Below the pieces are notes generated by a model, which saw only the letters and a list, made by a program, of their open reading frames with translations, made no database searches and was not told the DNA's origin. From assembly GCA_022496185.1 (NCBI GenBank), contig WTXG01000062.1, positions 62,001-126,000 on the forward strand: 64,000 nucleotides of DNA, read 5' to 3'. Shown here piece after piece: positions 35,362 to 48,562 of the stretch. The position numbers and the translations under genes are program-made. Numbering within the stretch: position 1 is the first letter of the stretch; each line of letters opens with the position of its first letter. The DNA is from Multifurca ochricompacta (Eukaryota > Basidiomycota > Agaricomycetes > Russulales > Russulaceae).

Positions 35362-38313
35362 ATGGAACTCGACCAAATGATCACTTCTCATCAGTCTGCT
35401 CTTTCATGGATCCCTCGATCTCATCCCGCTTACACTGCCTGCATCCACTTTCTGGCTACATCGCGATTCATACGCTATCGGCTATCAGAACAGAAGGAAG
35501 ATCCGACTAATCTATTGTTCATTACACCGAAGCTATTTTCCACCTTCATGGGGATTCTACTTAAAGGTGATTCAATTTTTCTTTCAACTTATGCTTTCCC
35601 TTTTTCGTCGTTCCAAGGAGTTTAAGCAACCTGAAGATGTCAAGTATGTGATTGAATACCTTCGTCATCTCCGAGGACTACCCCTCGATACCTTGAAGTC
35701 CCGCACAATGTCGTTACGACATCGCTTATTGAGGTGTTGGCTGTTCAAATAAAGCTGGAAGCGGGTGGTACGCGGGATATTGAGGAGGTGGTGGTCCTCT
35801 GCCAAGAACTTCTCACCTGCCACAGCTCAGCAATCTACCCAACTCCCGCCATTTTATGCAAATTTTGTCAAGGGATGCAAGTACGGCCATTAGATGGAGT
35901 CATTCAATGGCTTTGGGACGCACTAAAGATCGGCCCGCCTTGTTTTCGGGTTTCCTTCGGACTGGCTGTTGCCTTCATAATTCGATACAGGACAATGCAT
36001 TCAAATGAGGATTACGAGGAGGCAATGAACCTCCTAGAGAGTGTTGTTCCCCCAAATCCCCCGGGAGAGAGCACTGGTGCATCTCAGGCTATTGCTTCAG
36101 TGGTGGCTACAACTTTTACGTCTCTATGGGCTAGCATCTACCCAAACCCACAGTATTTAGAAGAGGTCAATTCCGTCTTCGCGCCTTACTCAGCTCTTCT
36201 TCGCTCAACAGTGACCTTTGGCATAGTTTTACACACCGAATAGCAATCCTTGCCAAGCAGCACTTCAAGAACTTCGGTTTCACAGAAACCCTTCAAGAAG
36301 CTCGTTCATATACTTCCAAAATGGTCAGCCTCGCCTCATCATCCTCAGCTCATGGCAATGTCAAGAAGATATTGACAAAGCGGATGCTGTTCGGGCAGTG
36401 TATCCGATGAAAGAAATCATAACCTTTGCGAACCAATCTCCAAGACTCCTCCAGGGAACTCTGACCATAAAAGGTACCTCAAGGGTCTTGTGAATTGGTG
36501 TTTTCTCGTGCCAATGATATCACGGACCTTGAAAAGATGATCAAGTGCCTGGGTACTACTTGCGTCAACTGACATGGGTCATCCATTTGGATTCCGACCG
36601 GCATTCTCTTTGGGCATTGAATTCTTCATGGCGTTTGAGTGTCCGAATAAAATGGAGTACCTTGACGAGTTGATCACCGTGCATTGTGGCGTTCTTGAAA
36701 TGCAAAGCGCGCAGTCATTCCACTTCAAACTAATTCGACAGCTTATAGCGTCTTTATTCAAACACTTTGAAAAACTTGGTCACAAACAGGATTTGGACGA
36801 AATTATTGAGCTAATTTATTTGTGTGTCGATGACGCGAAGGTATCAGACCAATTTACTTTTGCATGTTTATGGGTATCCACTGCGCAATTTTCCAGGCAC
36901 CCGTTTGTCTCTGCTGTATACCAAAAGGCCATGTCATTAATGCAGAGAGCTCATTGGTTTCCTTGCTGACATTACAAATACAGCATGCTAGACTCGTCAC
37001 AATGTGAGGGCTCTGTGACAATTTGCCACTGGACTATGCGTCTTACCAGGTCGGCATGGGTCAATTTAGTCAGGCTATTGAGACTCTAGAATGAGGGAGG
37101 GCTTTACTATGGTCCGAAATGCGTAGTCTTCGCAATTTGGTGGATCAACTTTTTGAAGTCACATCACCTTTGGCGGCTAAACTTGCGGCGATTAATAAGA
37201 ATCTTGAGTCGCTCACCTTGTCCATCACGCTGAGCGGGATTATAGAGATCAGTGATAGTGGACCACAGGTTAATGATGGGATGGACCCATTCAGTTGTCT
37301 GGTTGTGAAGCAACAGGAGCTTCTGGAGGAACGAGATGTGCTCGCATCGCAGATCCAAAAATTACCAGGATCTGGAGACTTTCTGAAGATGCTGTCATTC
37401 CAAAGTATTTGTTTTGCCGCTTCACACAGGCCAGTCACCATTATCAACCATAACGAGTGGCATTTCACGACTCTCCCCTTCCCTTATTTCTACAACTAAC
37501 GATTTATACCGCCGTGCAAATGAACTAAGAGATCGCCTAGTGGCCACACGAAAGGAGGGTCTCGACTCAGAGAGATACGGACGCGCTTTACGTTCCGTAC
37601 CTGAAGGCCTTTACAAACCCATCGGCAGACTAGTCATTGACAGGCCACATACTTTAGGTGTACCAGAACAATCACGAATCTGGTGGTGTCCGATGTCAGT
37701 TTTCTGCTTTGTTCCCCTTCATGCGATGGGCCCAATTCCATCCAATAATGGTGTCAAACGATCCTTTTCGGATCTGTATATCCCTTCATATACCCCAATG
37801 CCCTCTGCACTTTCAAATCTCAACCAAGTTCACAACGTCCTACCATCCTTTGTTGCTTCTTGTGGCCCATCCAGATGTATCCTTACCAGGAGCCTTAGGA
37901 GAGATAGAGGTCAGTACGCTGCTGCCAGTGTCGACCCTTAGTGGAAAGAATGCAACACCGGCTGCTGTGGTAGAGGGACTCTGGCATCGCGGATTTGCAC
38001 ATTTTGTGTGTCATGGAATACTCGAGACTGGAAAACCTTTCGATACTTTGTTCAAGCTGTAGTCTTCATCTTACAGGCGGCAGTGCAATACTGTGGATTT
38101 TAAAGTGTGGTCGGGACGATGTGGAAGATGGCGGATATAGATGAGCATGAACTTGCCGAGAATTTCTACAAGTCGATGTTCTCCAGGAATGGGAAATGAA
38201 TACCTTATCACGAGAGGTCTGCGAAGGTGCTTCGTGATGTGATGTGAAAGATGAGAAGAAAGAAGGGGATGGCTCTGGAGCAGTGGGTGAACTTTGTCCA
38301 TTACAGTGCGTGA
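35362..38313 (+). pseudogene. Decayed TPR-CHAT protein gene
   Basis: CHAT domains are caspase/separase-fold cysteine proteases, often placed after TPR repeats in agaricomycetes. Seen: helical TPR-like pieces in changing frames (EEVVVLCQELLTCHSS, NEDYEEAMNLLESVVPPNP, YLDELITVHCGVLE), then LRDRLVATRKEGLDSERYG, then the CHAT start IWWCPMSVFCFVPLHAMGP, LPGALGEIEVSTLLP and the histidine motif FAHFVCHGILETGKPFD. Immediately afterwards the frame stops, and about 150 bp expected to hold the catalytic Cys motif (SACHTA type) is absent. The sequence resumes with GLHLT and AAVQYCGF-stop-SVVGTMW, then LAENFYKSMFSR, and ends KKGMALEQWVNFVHYSA at 38,313. At least three in-frame stops and several frameshifts lie in the 3' half, and more in the TPR region (36,240-36,570, 36,970-37,110). 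Not functional as a protease. Confidence 0.8.
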
Positions 38314-38739
38314 TGGAGGAGAATTTTCGTTCTCGGTAAGTACCTTAATGTGTTTGGGTACGAGCCTTCGGCTTCACCTATTCGCAGCCTAAGTCTGGAA
38401 TTTGCATAGATGCTTTTTGGTTGATAGGACATCACTTCGTGGGGAGGTATATATAGTAGTTATTTTTTTGGCTTATTTAATACATGGGGGTATCGCCAAT
38501 AATGTGTGCCCCTGACCTTCACCCTCACCTCGACTATAACCAAAACGTGCACAAATGCATGCAGTGTGCTGGGATCATGAGAGGGTTAATTACAAGAATT
38601 AGTGATAAGTGCTATCCAGACGTGGACGGTAGTTAACGTCTAGATTAGGTGAAACTCCACCCGTCGTACTGTATGAGTTACAAGCCGCGTTGATGCATCC
38701 CATAAAAAGTCCTCGAGTCGTAACCAACCCGTATCAGAC
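38314..38739. other. Spacer after the CHAT relic
   Basis: No coding sequence or repeat seen. It lies between a relic on the plus strand and the stop of the minus-strand PLD-like gene. Confidence 0.35.
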
Positions 38740-41386
38740 CTAAAACCCACCGATCCCGCGAATCCTTGAGATCACACTTCCCAGGCCCTTCAACCTTTTG
38801 AAGAAGCTGCTTGCCGCTATGCCGCTTGCCTGCACGACCTCGCCGTCTTGGCTGCGCCACACGCCGTCCTTGTCACTGACGCGCCCGTACAGACGCGTGT
38901 TCTGATTTGCATCGATACCGCGCAGCCACGCGCTGACGAGTTCCGCCGAGTCGACCATGATGTTAACCTCCTGCGAGTGGAACCACGACTGCGTGTCTGT
39001 ACATAGATTTCCACGTCAACGGTTAGTGAACCCTCAGGTTCCTCCTCATGTGTTTGACGCGTAAATCGGTCAGTGGTCCTCTTACCTTGATTTCCGCTAC
39101 CGAGAATGGCTATCTGATTGTCTACTGACATGAACTTGACTGCAAGCAACATCCCCGTCAACGCTCACCCCTTAAAAGAGTAGCTTTGTGGCCCACCGGC
39201 ACACACGGTGCGCACCATGCAATTCCGTTTTCTCATCGCTGCGTTCAGCGGCTTGGTTTGGTCTTTTGCTGTATACCAGAACACCTCAAGATGCTTCTCT
39301 GCGCCATTACCCTCGGAGTTAAGCGTTGTATACATCCTGTGCACAACCTCTTCGTTTGTGCCACCCTGGAATGGGATCATCTCGCCCTGATCATTGAAAC
39401 CAAGGTCGAGATACAAGGTGACTTGAACGCCCCGCCTGCAGGCGTCCAAGGTACCAGAAACGATGGGTGAAGCATTGAACGTTGGTGTTTGTCTATGCGT
39501 ATATGCAACTCAGTACGCGCTCTCCTAGCTCACAAAGAGGTGGAACGCACATGAATACGCTCTTCTGAGCGTACCGCACAGCGCTGAGCCAGGCGACGTC
39601 TTGTGGAAATTGGCGAACGTAGTAATGTCCCGGTGCTGCAGGCCGAAACGAGCATCAGCTACCCAATCTATGGCCATAACAATAAGGTGAACGCTTACTC
39701 CCCGTAGGACACCTGTTGACCATGGCAATAGGCACCGGTTTATGCGGTTCGTGCAATATATGTGGGCAAAAGTCGCGCGAAATGCTGCCCCCACCATCCT
39801 GCTTGGGGCGTGCCGCGGCATTCACAACCCCATTGCCGTTTGTGGTAACTGTGTCCACATCGTGTTCCGTTGACGAGCCAGTCAACCTGCCATCATCACC
39901 CTGCACATGACTGTCTGACGATTGTGAGTGGGAACCCGTGAAAGTACCAGCAGTGGCCAAAATCGTGAGAACTGAACGGTCAGAGCTTCCGCCAGATCCA
40001 GACTGAGCTGAATCATTAGCATTAGCATCATCGGTGTCTTGACCTTGGAGATTGGTATCAATAATTGGTTTTGCAGAATCCATCCTCAATAGAGGGGTCA
40101 TGTTCGGGTATTTTTCCAGTATCTCATCTCTCAGATTTTCTGGCTTGGACTTTAGGCTTCCGCAACCCATTGCATCCACAGATGAACTGGGGTCGGAAGC
40201 TTGCATGTTCGGATGCTGAACGATGAAGTCTTTGCACTTGGATGATATCACATTCTCCACGCTGCTACCGCGCTGTGGCCGGCCTCGCGCATTGGGTTGG
40301 ATACCCTGGGCTTTGTTTCCAACGTGCTGTTCGTGAAGGTAGGCGCATGTCGTTTTAAATATTGCATCCGGGTCAATGTCTGTATATGTCTTCTCGATTA
40401 TCCAGGAAGCAGGCGCTTGCAAAGAGAAACGCACATTTCAAATTCTCGTTATCTCGCTTGAAACTGTAAACGTCCGGTTGGGTTGGTGGCTTTGCGAGAA
40501 GTGGCAGCGGCGGATTCATCGCATTTGACCAAGACATCAAGGCCATATCATAGATGCTATCCACAATTGGACCTTCGAGGTGAACCATCATCTCGATGTT
40601 TGGGCGATCTTGAACGTTGTTACTATTCAGACACGCCACGCGGCGATCGACAACGAGATATTTCGCATGGAACGTTCCGAGAAGTGGGCGGTGGTAGTTA
40701 ATAACCTCAAGTGCAATACCCGGAATTTCATCCTCGGTGGGCAAACCTATTCGGCTCCAGTAAACGGGCTTGACGAGGATACGGTGCTTTACCGCCTGCT
40801 TGACATTTCCTCTGTCATATATCAGCTTCATGACTACCTTTGCAGCACCTCGCGCTTGGACGCGCTCGGAGAGTTTGCGTAGGGAGCCAGCAATGATATC
40901 GGAAGAAAGAGACCGTTCCCAGTAGTTTGTAGCAAGGAATATTTCGGCCTCTGCATGTACAATGAGATCAGCGTAGTGATTCATGATGTCTGGGATAACA
41001 GAGACAACAGAGAGCGGAATGACACCGGAGTTGCCAAGGAGAGAAGGTGAGACTTGGCCGGCAAGTGGGTCTATGTCTAATATATGCAAAACGTCTTTAT
41101 AAATCTATAAATGAGGTTAAGACAAGCTCAGGTGAAGACGATACACTTGCACCTGTAAAAAGAGATCACTTGGCCTGTGCGGGAACCTTCCACACTTTGC
41201 TACGAGGTCAAGCTCGTCCGCGTCTTCCTCGACGTTAGGGGCACCACCATGATTCTTGATAGTGGCACCGTGATTTTTAAAAAGCTGCTTGACTATTCTT
41301 GAGGCTGGCTTATCCGGTTCTTTTGCGAGGGTTGAGATTAAAGTTTTGGGAGAAATACAGAGCTCAAGGACGTGTCGAGAAACCAT
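38740..41386 (-). CDS. Phospholipase D-like (HKD) superfamily protein, second motif apparently frameshifted
   Basis: Resembles PLD/cardiolipin-synthase-type enzymes that hydrolyse or transfer phosphodiesters. Seen: MVSRHVLELCISPKTLISTL start; an N-terminal helical exon; DLIVHAEAEIFLATNYWE; the first HKD motif FHAKYLVVDRRVACLNSNN; a long Ser/Asp/Gly-rich insert (about 39,700-40,350) probably disordered; SVRYAQKSVFM-like segment; CRRGVQVTLYLDLGFNDQGE; then the second motif, where VKFMSVDNQIAILGSGNQDT follows an intron; SWFHSQEVNIMVDSAEL; ending ISRIRGIGGF. The second-motif histidine expected just before VKFMSVD is not in frame: the exon ends AATTGCATG (RNCM) where RNCH plus G would fit. Losing one C would explain it. 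So the gene is either newly damaged, misassembled, or spliced in a way I missed. Confidence 0.75.
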
Positions 41387-44300
41387 TGCAAAGGTAACAT
41401 CTGAATCACGCTCTATTTAGTGGAGCGCAGCGCAGGTCACAGGTGACGTTGTTATAACCTTAACCTTGATGTTAAAACCATACTTCAGCCTTCACACACA
41501 CAAGAAATATGTCACGTCACACTGATTTTATTTTATTCGCACGGTAGGAGCAACGACATAAGTTTTAATTTATTTTTTCTATTTTCCCCTTCAACCTTGA
41601 CTCGACCTTCACGTGGAGAAGTGTATGTGAATACTATTTGACGCACCAGAGGGAAGCTAAGTGGCCAATACATCGAATCCACAAGGCAGATTAACCAGTG
41701 GCACCTCCAAGAGGGATTTCCACATGCTGCTGAATATGAGACACCTCGATCGACACGAGTAAGTGGCATAGACAAGTCGAGAATATCCGGTTAATATTCT
41801 TTCTTTTATAGGAAAAAAGAATAGCATACGAGAAGTGGGATAAAGAGTTAAAGTTAAACTGGTCGTTTAGTTGGCGTGCAAGCTCCTCTCATGCTTGTCC
41901 TCTAATGCTGGACCATATCCACTCTACCACCTTTCCGTATTTGGGTGCCATCACCATCGGACCGAATGCCGGCCCGAGCTCTTCTTGGGATACAACACAA
42001 CCAACAACTGGACTAGTAACGTAACAGGAAAGCGAGTTCATTTCGGTGTGGTGGCGGATTGACGCGCGAAGGCCGGCAATCCGGCAGTGTACTCATACGA
42101 TTCACACTATTACAGACCACTGCACACACTTCAGAATTCCCCTATGTCTTTTTCTGTTGAACCCACCAGCACTTCTTGACGTCCATCCGATGTCCGCGCT
42201 GGAAGCGCGGAACGTTTTGGGGCGGCGACTCTAATTTTCTCGGGGAACTCTGAATCGCACTTGTAAGGTCAAATTGCTCCGGTTTCTCTTGACCCCCTGA
42301 CATCTGGCCTAGCCATCTTTAATTGCTGCCGCTGTGTCTTCTGTAATTCTCGACCCAGGTTTAGAAGCAGCTTTCAACATCGTTTCCGGACAAACCCCGG
42401 GTCCTCGTCAAGAATGTGGGCATTCTTGTTTATACACACGCCAATCTCCAACAAGCATGTCACCCTCAAACGACGGGGCCATCCTTGCTATGGTTCCAGC
42501 GTCTAGATCCGACGTTAATGGCTCAGAACGAAGCATTGGATGATATTCCGACCGTAACTGATACGTTCGCGCTAAATCTTAATTATTTCTAGGGGCGCAA
42601 CAACTGTAATTAAGTGCGAAGCGAATAGCCATTCTATACCGATACTCATGTGGCCGTGTCGCGTGTGTAGTAACTATCTTGATGTTTTGCACATCTGTCC
42701 TTCATGAAGCGCTAGCCTCAGAGGATATGCGTCACCTGGTCAAACTCCTCGGCCCATAGGTTACTTCAGCGCGAGCCCTGAAACACTCGAGCTTCATCCT
42801 CGAACAAGGTCTTGGTATCGGCTTCCTTCTCAACATGAACGTGACGTGAGAAGTTGTGGTTCTCCTCCAACCTTCTGCGTAAGAACACACTGCGTATCCA
42901 TGACTCCTGTGGATTTAATGATCCCCGAAGCGCACGGCGGTGTAATATCGGGGTGCTAATTAAATTGTGCGCCCTTATACTACATTCCATACTCGTGTTG
43001 ATGATAATCTGTCGCCCATTTAGGTAGAGGGGGTTTAGGTACGGGGGTGGTTCCACTTTCTCGGCGAAAGTTTCATTCACACCTGGGGCCATGCGATATC
43101 GTGTGCGTAACGTTCGAAAAGGGGCAACGCCAATAAACAAAGTGCGTGCTAGTTAGTTTCAGAATTAAGCTCAGTTATCTGTTGGTTGACACTGTATGTT
43201 ATCCTCGCGTCCGCTTTATCACGGGTTCCGGCTATGCATATGCTTACGGTAGTGTTCCAAAATACGCGATATTACGGCGAGTAAATCCATCCCGTTATCC
43301 CCCTCGCGCTCTCCTGTGCGTCCACTAATCAGCAGCCATGACATCCCTCTTCTGGTTTCTTGTAAAATTCCCGACAGACCTGGGGTCTTTTATGGATATG
43401 GCAATGGAATGAGTTGCCCAAGCAGCGCCACTGATTGCCTCTTGATTCATTTCGTGGGTTGGCCCTGCTCCTTGGCGATGGAGACTGGTTCTGGTTTCCC
43501 GCTCAAAATCCGAATGAGGTACTCCAAGATAAGTTCCTGTTCTGCAGAGACGTTCGGGCTGCATTCCCCCGAGTCCGACACGGCATCCCTCGGTAGATGT
43601 GAGTAGTACAAGCGTGTGCAATGGCTCCTCCCCTCCCTCCCCAAGGTGATTAAATACGGACTTCGAAACGTCTAGACAACATGATCGGGCTCGGGGTGCT
43701 ACTGGTCCAGCACGGTAACATCTGAAACCTGAGAGCATCGGGGATACCATATGCCCACACCGTTTCATAGCCAGCAGCCCACGACTGCGTGCAGGGCCTT
43801 TTGTTATTTTCCGCTGGAAGAGGCGAAAGTTTCAGACAACAACTCGCAGAAGTTTGTAAGGATGCTTTATCTCCACTATCTATACTTTCGGCCAAGTCGT
43901 TAGGTCCCCGTGTGGATATCTGGAAGTTGATTGCGGCGCGATGGAGCTGCAGTTGCTTCCGCACATATTCTGGCTGACCGCTTACACTCTGATCCCGCTC
44001 CTAGCGTCAGCTACCCAAAGAAATGTTCACACAATTCCTTGTCGATGCCGTATGTCCCGCTCGTGATTGCTCCCGTGCCTGTGGCGGGTTCATTACATCC
44101 AAACCCAGTCCGTTTCCGCTGACCAGTCTGGTTCCCGGCGACGTCATATGGGCTCCAGGGATCCAAACTATGCCCGATACACACAGGAGCTATCCAATCA
44201 AGCTATGTGAACTGGGGTGGTGAATTATACGACGTGCGACAAACTGATTTAAAGACTTTTGATAACTTCCAAGAAACTCATCAGGGGCGTACTATCCATA

Positions 44301-45694
44301 ATGGGACCACCACACAGTCCAGACCTCATAGAACATCATTGGTACTCAGCTGATATCAACGCGTGTGATGCCGGCGGATTCTTACAAGCACTGATACAAC
44401 ATTTTCATGTAATCGTCTTGGCTCCCCAACTGTCTACCAAATTCCCAGGGTATGCCAATAGCACTGATTCAGCGTCACCCCGTTCCACGATGAGAGCACC
44501 ACATGACCCGCATGTGTGTTAACAGTTGGTTGATAAAGAGTACTTAGAAATGGCCAGTCAGATTCGAAAGCACGATATCGCCACGCAATGCTCTAATCTG
44601 CTGTTGTTCATCTATCATCTATTCTACTACTATCATCAAATTCGGAAAGTCACGTGCCACAACCAACTCTAGGTTGAAGCAATAACTTGGAGGTACTGAC
44701 TGAAATTGGCGTAGCTTCCATAGGTAAGGACCCTACGGGATTTTTTTTTCTTGATGACAAGGTCGTATTTATCATACCTTTGTCCACGAATTCTTGCTGC
44801 CAGCAAACTTGAGAGAAAAGTTAGCTAGTTGCTTGGAACGTTGAGATCATGACGGTGGTCCACCTACAAACTCAATGCTCACTGCTGCACATGAGCTCTC
44901 AAATGAAGATTCCTTTGGGTACTGTCTGGTAATGAAACGACATATTTTTATATTTTGATATATAAAGAATTCATTACTTCTTGCATCTCTCAGAATAAAT
45001 GAATGATGGCCACCATCTCATCACCAGGCGGGTCCGGGCCGCAGACTTACTGAAGTTTCGGCAAATGCCAGATGAACCCTTGTTGGCCTCTGTTGGCCTC
45101 ATTTTCGCATCCGAACTGTTTAATGAGTCACTCGGCCAGTGTTGCCATAGAACGGCCTCGATGTTCGCGCATGTATCAAATGGTCGATCACGCCCGCAAT
45201 GTCGTCTGACTCAGGATGACGCTTCATGGTGCTGCCTCCCTTGAGGCAACCCAAGATGGCTGTGCGACGACTTGCACGATTGGGTGAGGTATATAATGCC
45301 AAGTTAGTGGGCTGAGGTTCTGGAAGAGTTCGCTGCCTCGAGTCCCAGCAAGAAAGTCTATATCTTTTGTCCTATATTTCAGAGTTCCTGGTGATTCGTG
45401 TTGTGCGTCGATCAAGTTCAAACTTACCTTTTTGTTCTAATCCTGCAACGCAACAATACTCGCGTGTGTTCACCTGACGTCGATCAAGTGTCACGAAACA
45501 TTGACTTATCCCTCGTGCCTCTTTTATTCGCTCAACCAGCTTGTGATATTCTCCAATCATTTTGCACCATCTACCCCTGAAGCATCCATCTACGGCAACT
45601 TCCTGCATTGAATTTCAGGCTCGGTTGCGCCATTCGCTGCATCTGATTTCATTGGGGAAAACCAATTGTACAACGTGTCCATTACGAGTCAGTG
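41387..45694. other. 4.3-kb region with no supportable gene
   Basis: Only short open stretches in all frames. None joins across plausible introns into a recognisable protein. A few patches have coding-like composition (43,790-44,220 plus strand, with LTSLVPGDVIWAPGIQ; 45,220-45,600 minus strand, with RTKDIDFLAGTRGSELFQ), perhaps worn gene remnants. No terminal repeats or transposase/reverse-transcriptase motifs seen. Confidence 0.4.
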
Positions 45695-48418
45695 ATGCCA
45701 GTTACGACCCGCCGTCAGTCTAGAAGCCTTCCTCAGCCCAATCCGATTGATGGAAGCGAGAGGGAACAGTCCGAGGACAGGCTGTTAGAAATCCCACAAG
45801 AGGGTGACGAAGACGATCCAATGGACGGGTCCCTTGCGGAGTTAACCTCGAGCGATGATGATGACGACGAGTATGAATATAGGTCTGATGTGCTCGACTC
45901 TGAAGTTTCCGAAGAAGGGTCAGATGGCGAGGAATCAGACAACAACGAATTCGACAACCACTTCGAAGGTATTTTCGTTACCCGTCGACATGCATGTCGT
46001 ACTAACTGGTCACACAGTCACACTTCCTGCGGCAAAACGCCGTAAGTTAGCGAAAGCTGAGGAGAAGCCACGAGCGAAGCCTAAAAGGAGTGGCCTCGGT
46101 CGTAGCGTCCAGGGTCGACTGCAGAACATGCTGTCATTACCCCTGGATGTCCTGTTTGTGGTATGCTGGCGTCTTACAAAGCCGTCTTGTCATCTGCTGA
46201 GCAGCCACTTTTCGACCTCACCTCCCAGATATTCTCGGAACTGGGGCCCATGGATCTCCTGAACCTCGCCCGCACGAGCAAAACCTACGGCAGGTTCTAA
46301 TGTCACGCAAGTCTATGTCGGTCTGGATAGCTGTGCGACGGAATGCCGGGGCGACCATGGTTCCCGAGCCCCCTGAGGATATGTCTGAGCCCGCCTGGGT
46401 TCAGCTGCTCTTCGGACCTGCAGTCTGTTCCGTGCGCAGTCAAATATCACTCGCATTGACCGTAGGCTGACTCTGTATTACAGTCATGCTCCGCCAAGAA
46501 CGTCCACCGCGTGGACTTTGCTCTTCGCCGTCGCTTGTGTAATATCTGTAGGAAGAGAAAGTAATAGTCATTTTTTGTCCGGGCATATCACGTGGTTTGA
46601 TTGTGACATTATTTATTCTAGCCTCGTCTTCTCGATCAAGTTCCGGGTTCAATGCCCCGGCCTGAAGGAGTCTGTTATGGATCTTCTCCCATATACGAGA
46701 AGTAAGATGTCATTCCTTCATCTCGATACTCTACTTATTGATAACAATTCGACTGCACAGTTGGAGGATGGGCTCATGGCCACATTTCCAACAGTCGTTT
46801 TTACTGGAAATCGGATCTGTACGAAATGGGAAATAAGCTGTCCAGACTTGAGGAAGACATAGAAGCAGGCAAGCCAGGAGCGAAGAAGAGACTTAAGTCT
46901 TTCGTGTAGAGAGAATTCTCTTGGTTGATTCTATCATTCAGGCAGGTCTCCATTTTTCAGTCTACTCGAGTTGCATTAACTCGTCACCAGGGTTGTGCGG
47001 AATTTGAGAAATGGGTCAAAACAGAGGTGGAGGCGCAGTCCCATGAAGCTTACGAAAGAAGAATGCAAAGACGTGAAGCGTGAGAATCAATGGAAATCAG
47101 AGTCTTGTCTTAAGCCTGACTCTCTACCTTTGCAGGTTAAAGAATCGAATAATCGCGGCGGGGTATGATATCGCCGATATCAACTACATCGGGATACATT
47201 GTGTGCCGGGCTCAAACGTCGACAAGGTATTAACGGATGATAGTAGGTTGCACACCACCCCTTTGTGCCCCCCGTTGACCTTTTCCCACAGCTTGGAGAC
47301 GTATCAGAGTAAAGGTTGAGACTACGCTCAGCGCTGCTCGGGAGGCCCGGTTACTCGCCGTGCGACGAATACGAGAGAGCGAGTATAAGAATAAGGCTGA
47401 GGAATATTATTCCCATGTCTTGCGGCAAGTCCTTCCTGTACAACGGCTATATCTCCCCGCGCTCTCCCAGGCCAGCGAACTTTCTTGCTTCAGAGACCTT
47501 CTGGATCTGGATAGAGATGTGCAACCTGACGAGTGGGGGCATGCAGCAGATCAACTTGCGCAAAGCCTTTCTGAGTGGATGTCAGATCACAGGGACCGGT
47601 ACGCTGGCCTGTTACCCACCCAAGGTACTCAAGTCAAAGCCATGGAGGTCATATTTCTGTCCAACCTGTCTATCGATCAACGGCGTCACGGAGCGATGCT
47701 TAATTTTGCAGGACAACTTGATCTAGTGACATCAGTCTTTTGTGCTGCAGCCACCAATGCGATCTTGATCGGACGTGATGCGTGCCATGCTTGGAAGCTT
47801 GGGCAACGACTAGAGTTTTGTGCGCGTGGGGCGGAAGCCACGTATGCACTTCTCCGGGAACTAGAGCTCGACTCAGCCTCGACAACTGTACCCACGCTTG
47901 ACCAGCTGGACAAATACTTCATCTGCGCAAGCTGTCCACTAGACGTCGCCCGGCGTCATTCCTGGAGATCATGTGTAAGTCGTGCTTTCCCCCGATTTTG
48001 GGACTGCTCGCCAAGAGCTCGGTCCAGGTTTTGCATTTTGTCGAAGCCTCAGACGCGGACCATGCACACCCTCAGTGGCAAATTGTAAGCCCTGATGGGG
48101 TGGCTAGCTCGCTTACGAGGAGGGAACGGGAACGCTCTAGTGGTGCTGTTCAGTATTCGCCTCCTCGATTCGAATCATGGCTTTGCAATCATTGCTCGGA
48201 TTATTTGGCACCCTCTCCGCCTACGCGTTTCGGATCCTGTGTAATGATGGGGAGTAAGAGGGAAGCTGTTCAGCATGTACAGACCGAGTACGTTCGTTTT
48301 TCCTTTATGCTTTGTTGTCGTCTCAGCTACGTTTTTTTGGCACACCTAAAGGCACAATATCGACAATCCCGCGGTCGACGCGGATATTTTCTCATACTCA
48401 ATGTTTGCCGGCATTTAA
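45695..48418 (+). CDS. F-box protein with C-terminal Cys-rich region
   Basis: Likely substrate adaptor of an SCF ubiquitin ligase. Seen: acidic Ser/Asp-rich N-terminus after MPVTTRRQSRSLPQP; basic AAKRRKLAKAEEKPRAKPK; the F-box LSLPLDVLFVIFSELGPMD, then LLNLARTSKTYGRFLMSR, made by splicing out an intron starting GTATGCTGG near 46,160; then VWIAVRRNAGATM, EPPEDMSEPAWVQLLFG, CSAKNVHRVDFALRRRLCN and ICRKRK; a helical region with LYEMGNKLSRLEEDIEAGK; KWVKTEVEAQSHEAYERRM; and a C-terminal part with Cys pairs FRCHAC, FICASC and WLCNHC that could bind zinc. About ten introns. The last exon reads NPAVDADIFSYSMFAGI plus stop. ATG 45695 is the first in frame. Architecture matches the large agaricomycete F-box family; no substrate can be guessed. 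Confidence 0.78.
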
Positions 48419-48510
48419 ATCTTGTAGTGACTACCCTATATGAACTTGTTGATTACAGTTCTAGATGGACTTTGATTAATAATGGACTTTGTTGTGCAAA
48501 TGCGACCTCC

Positions 48511-48562
48511 TGTAACTGTAACTGTAGTTGTAGCTGTAGTTGTAGCTGACTGTAGTTGTAGC
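48511..48562 (+). repeat. TGTAAC/TGTAGT/TGTAGC hexamer array
   Basis: Tandem six-base units TGTAAC, TGTAGT and TGTAGC, imperfect, about 90 bp after the F-box stop. CACGTG (ATCACGTGAC, 48593-48598) follows shortly after, 126 bp before the next ATG. Confidence 0.75.

Noticed and set aside
43789..44223. Possible exon series on the plus strand (LTSLVPGDVIWAPGIQ)
   Set aside because: Pieces lie in different frames, introns could not be placed and no family was recognised, so not listed as a gene.
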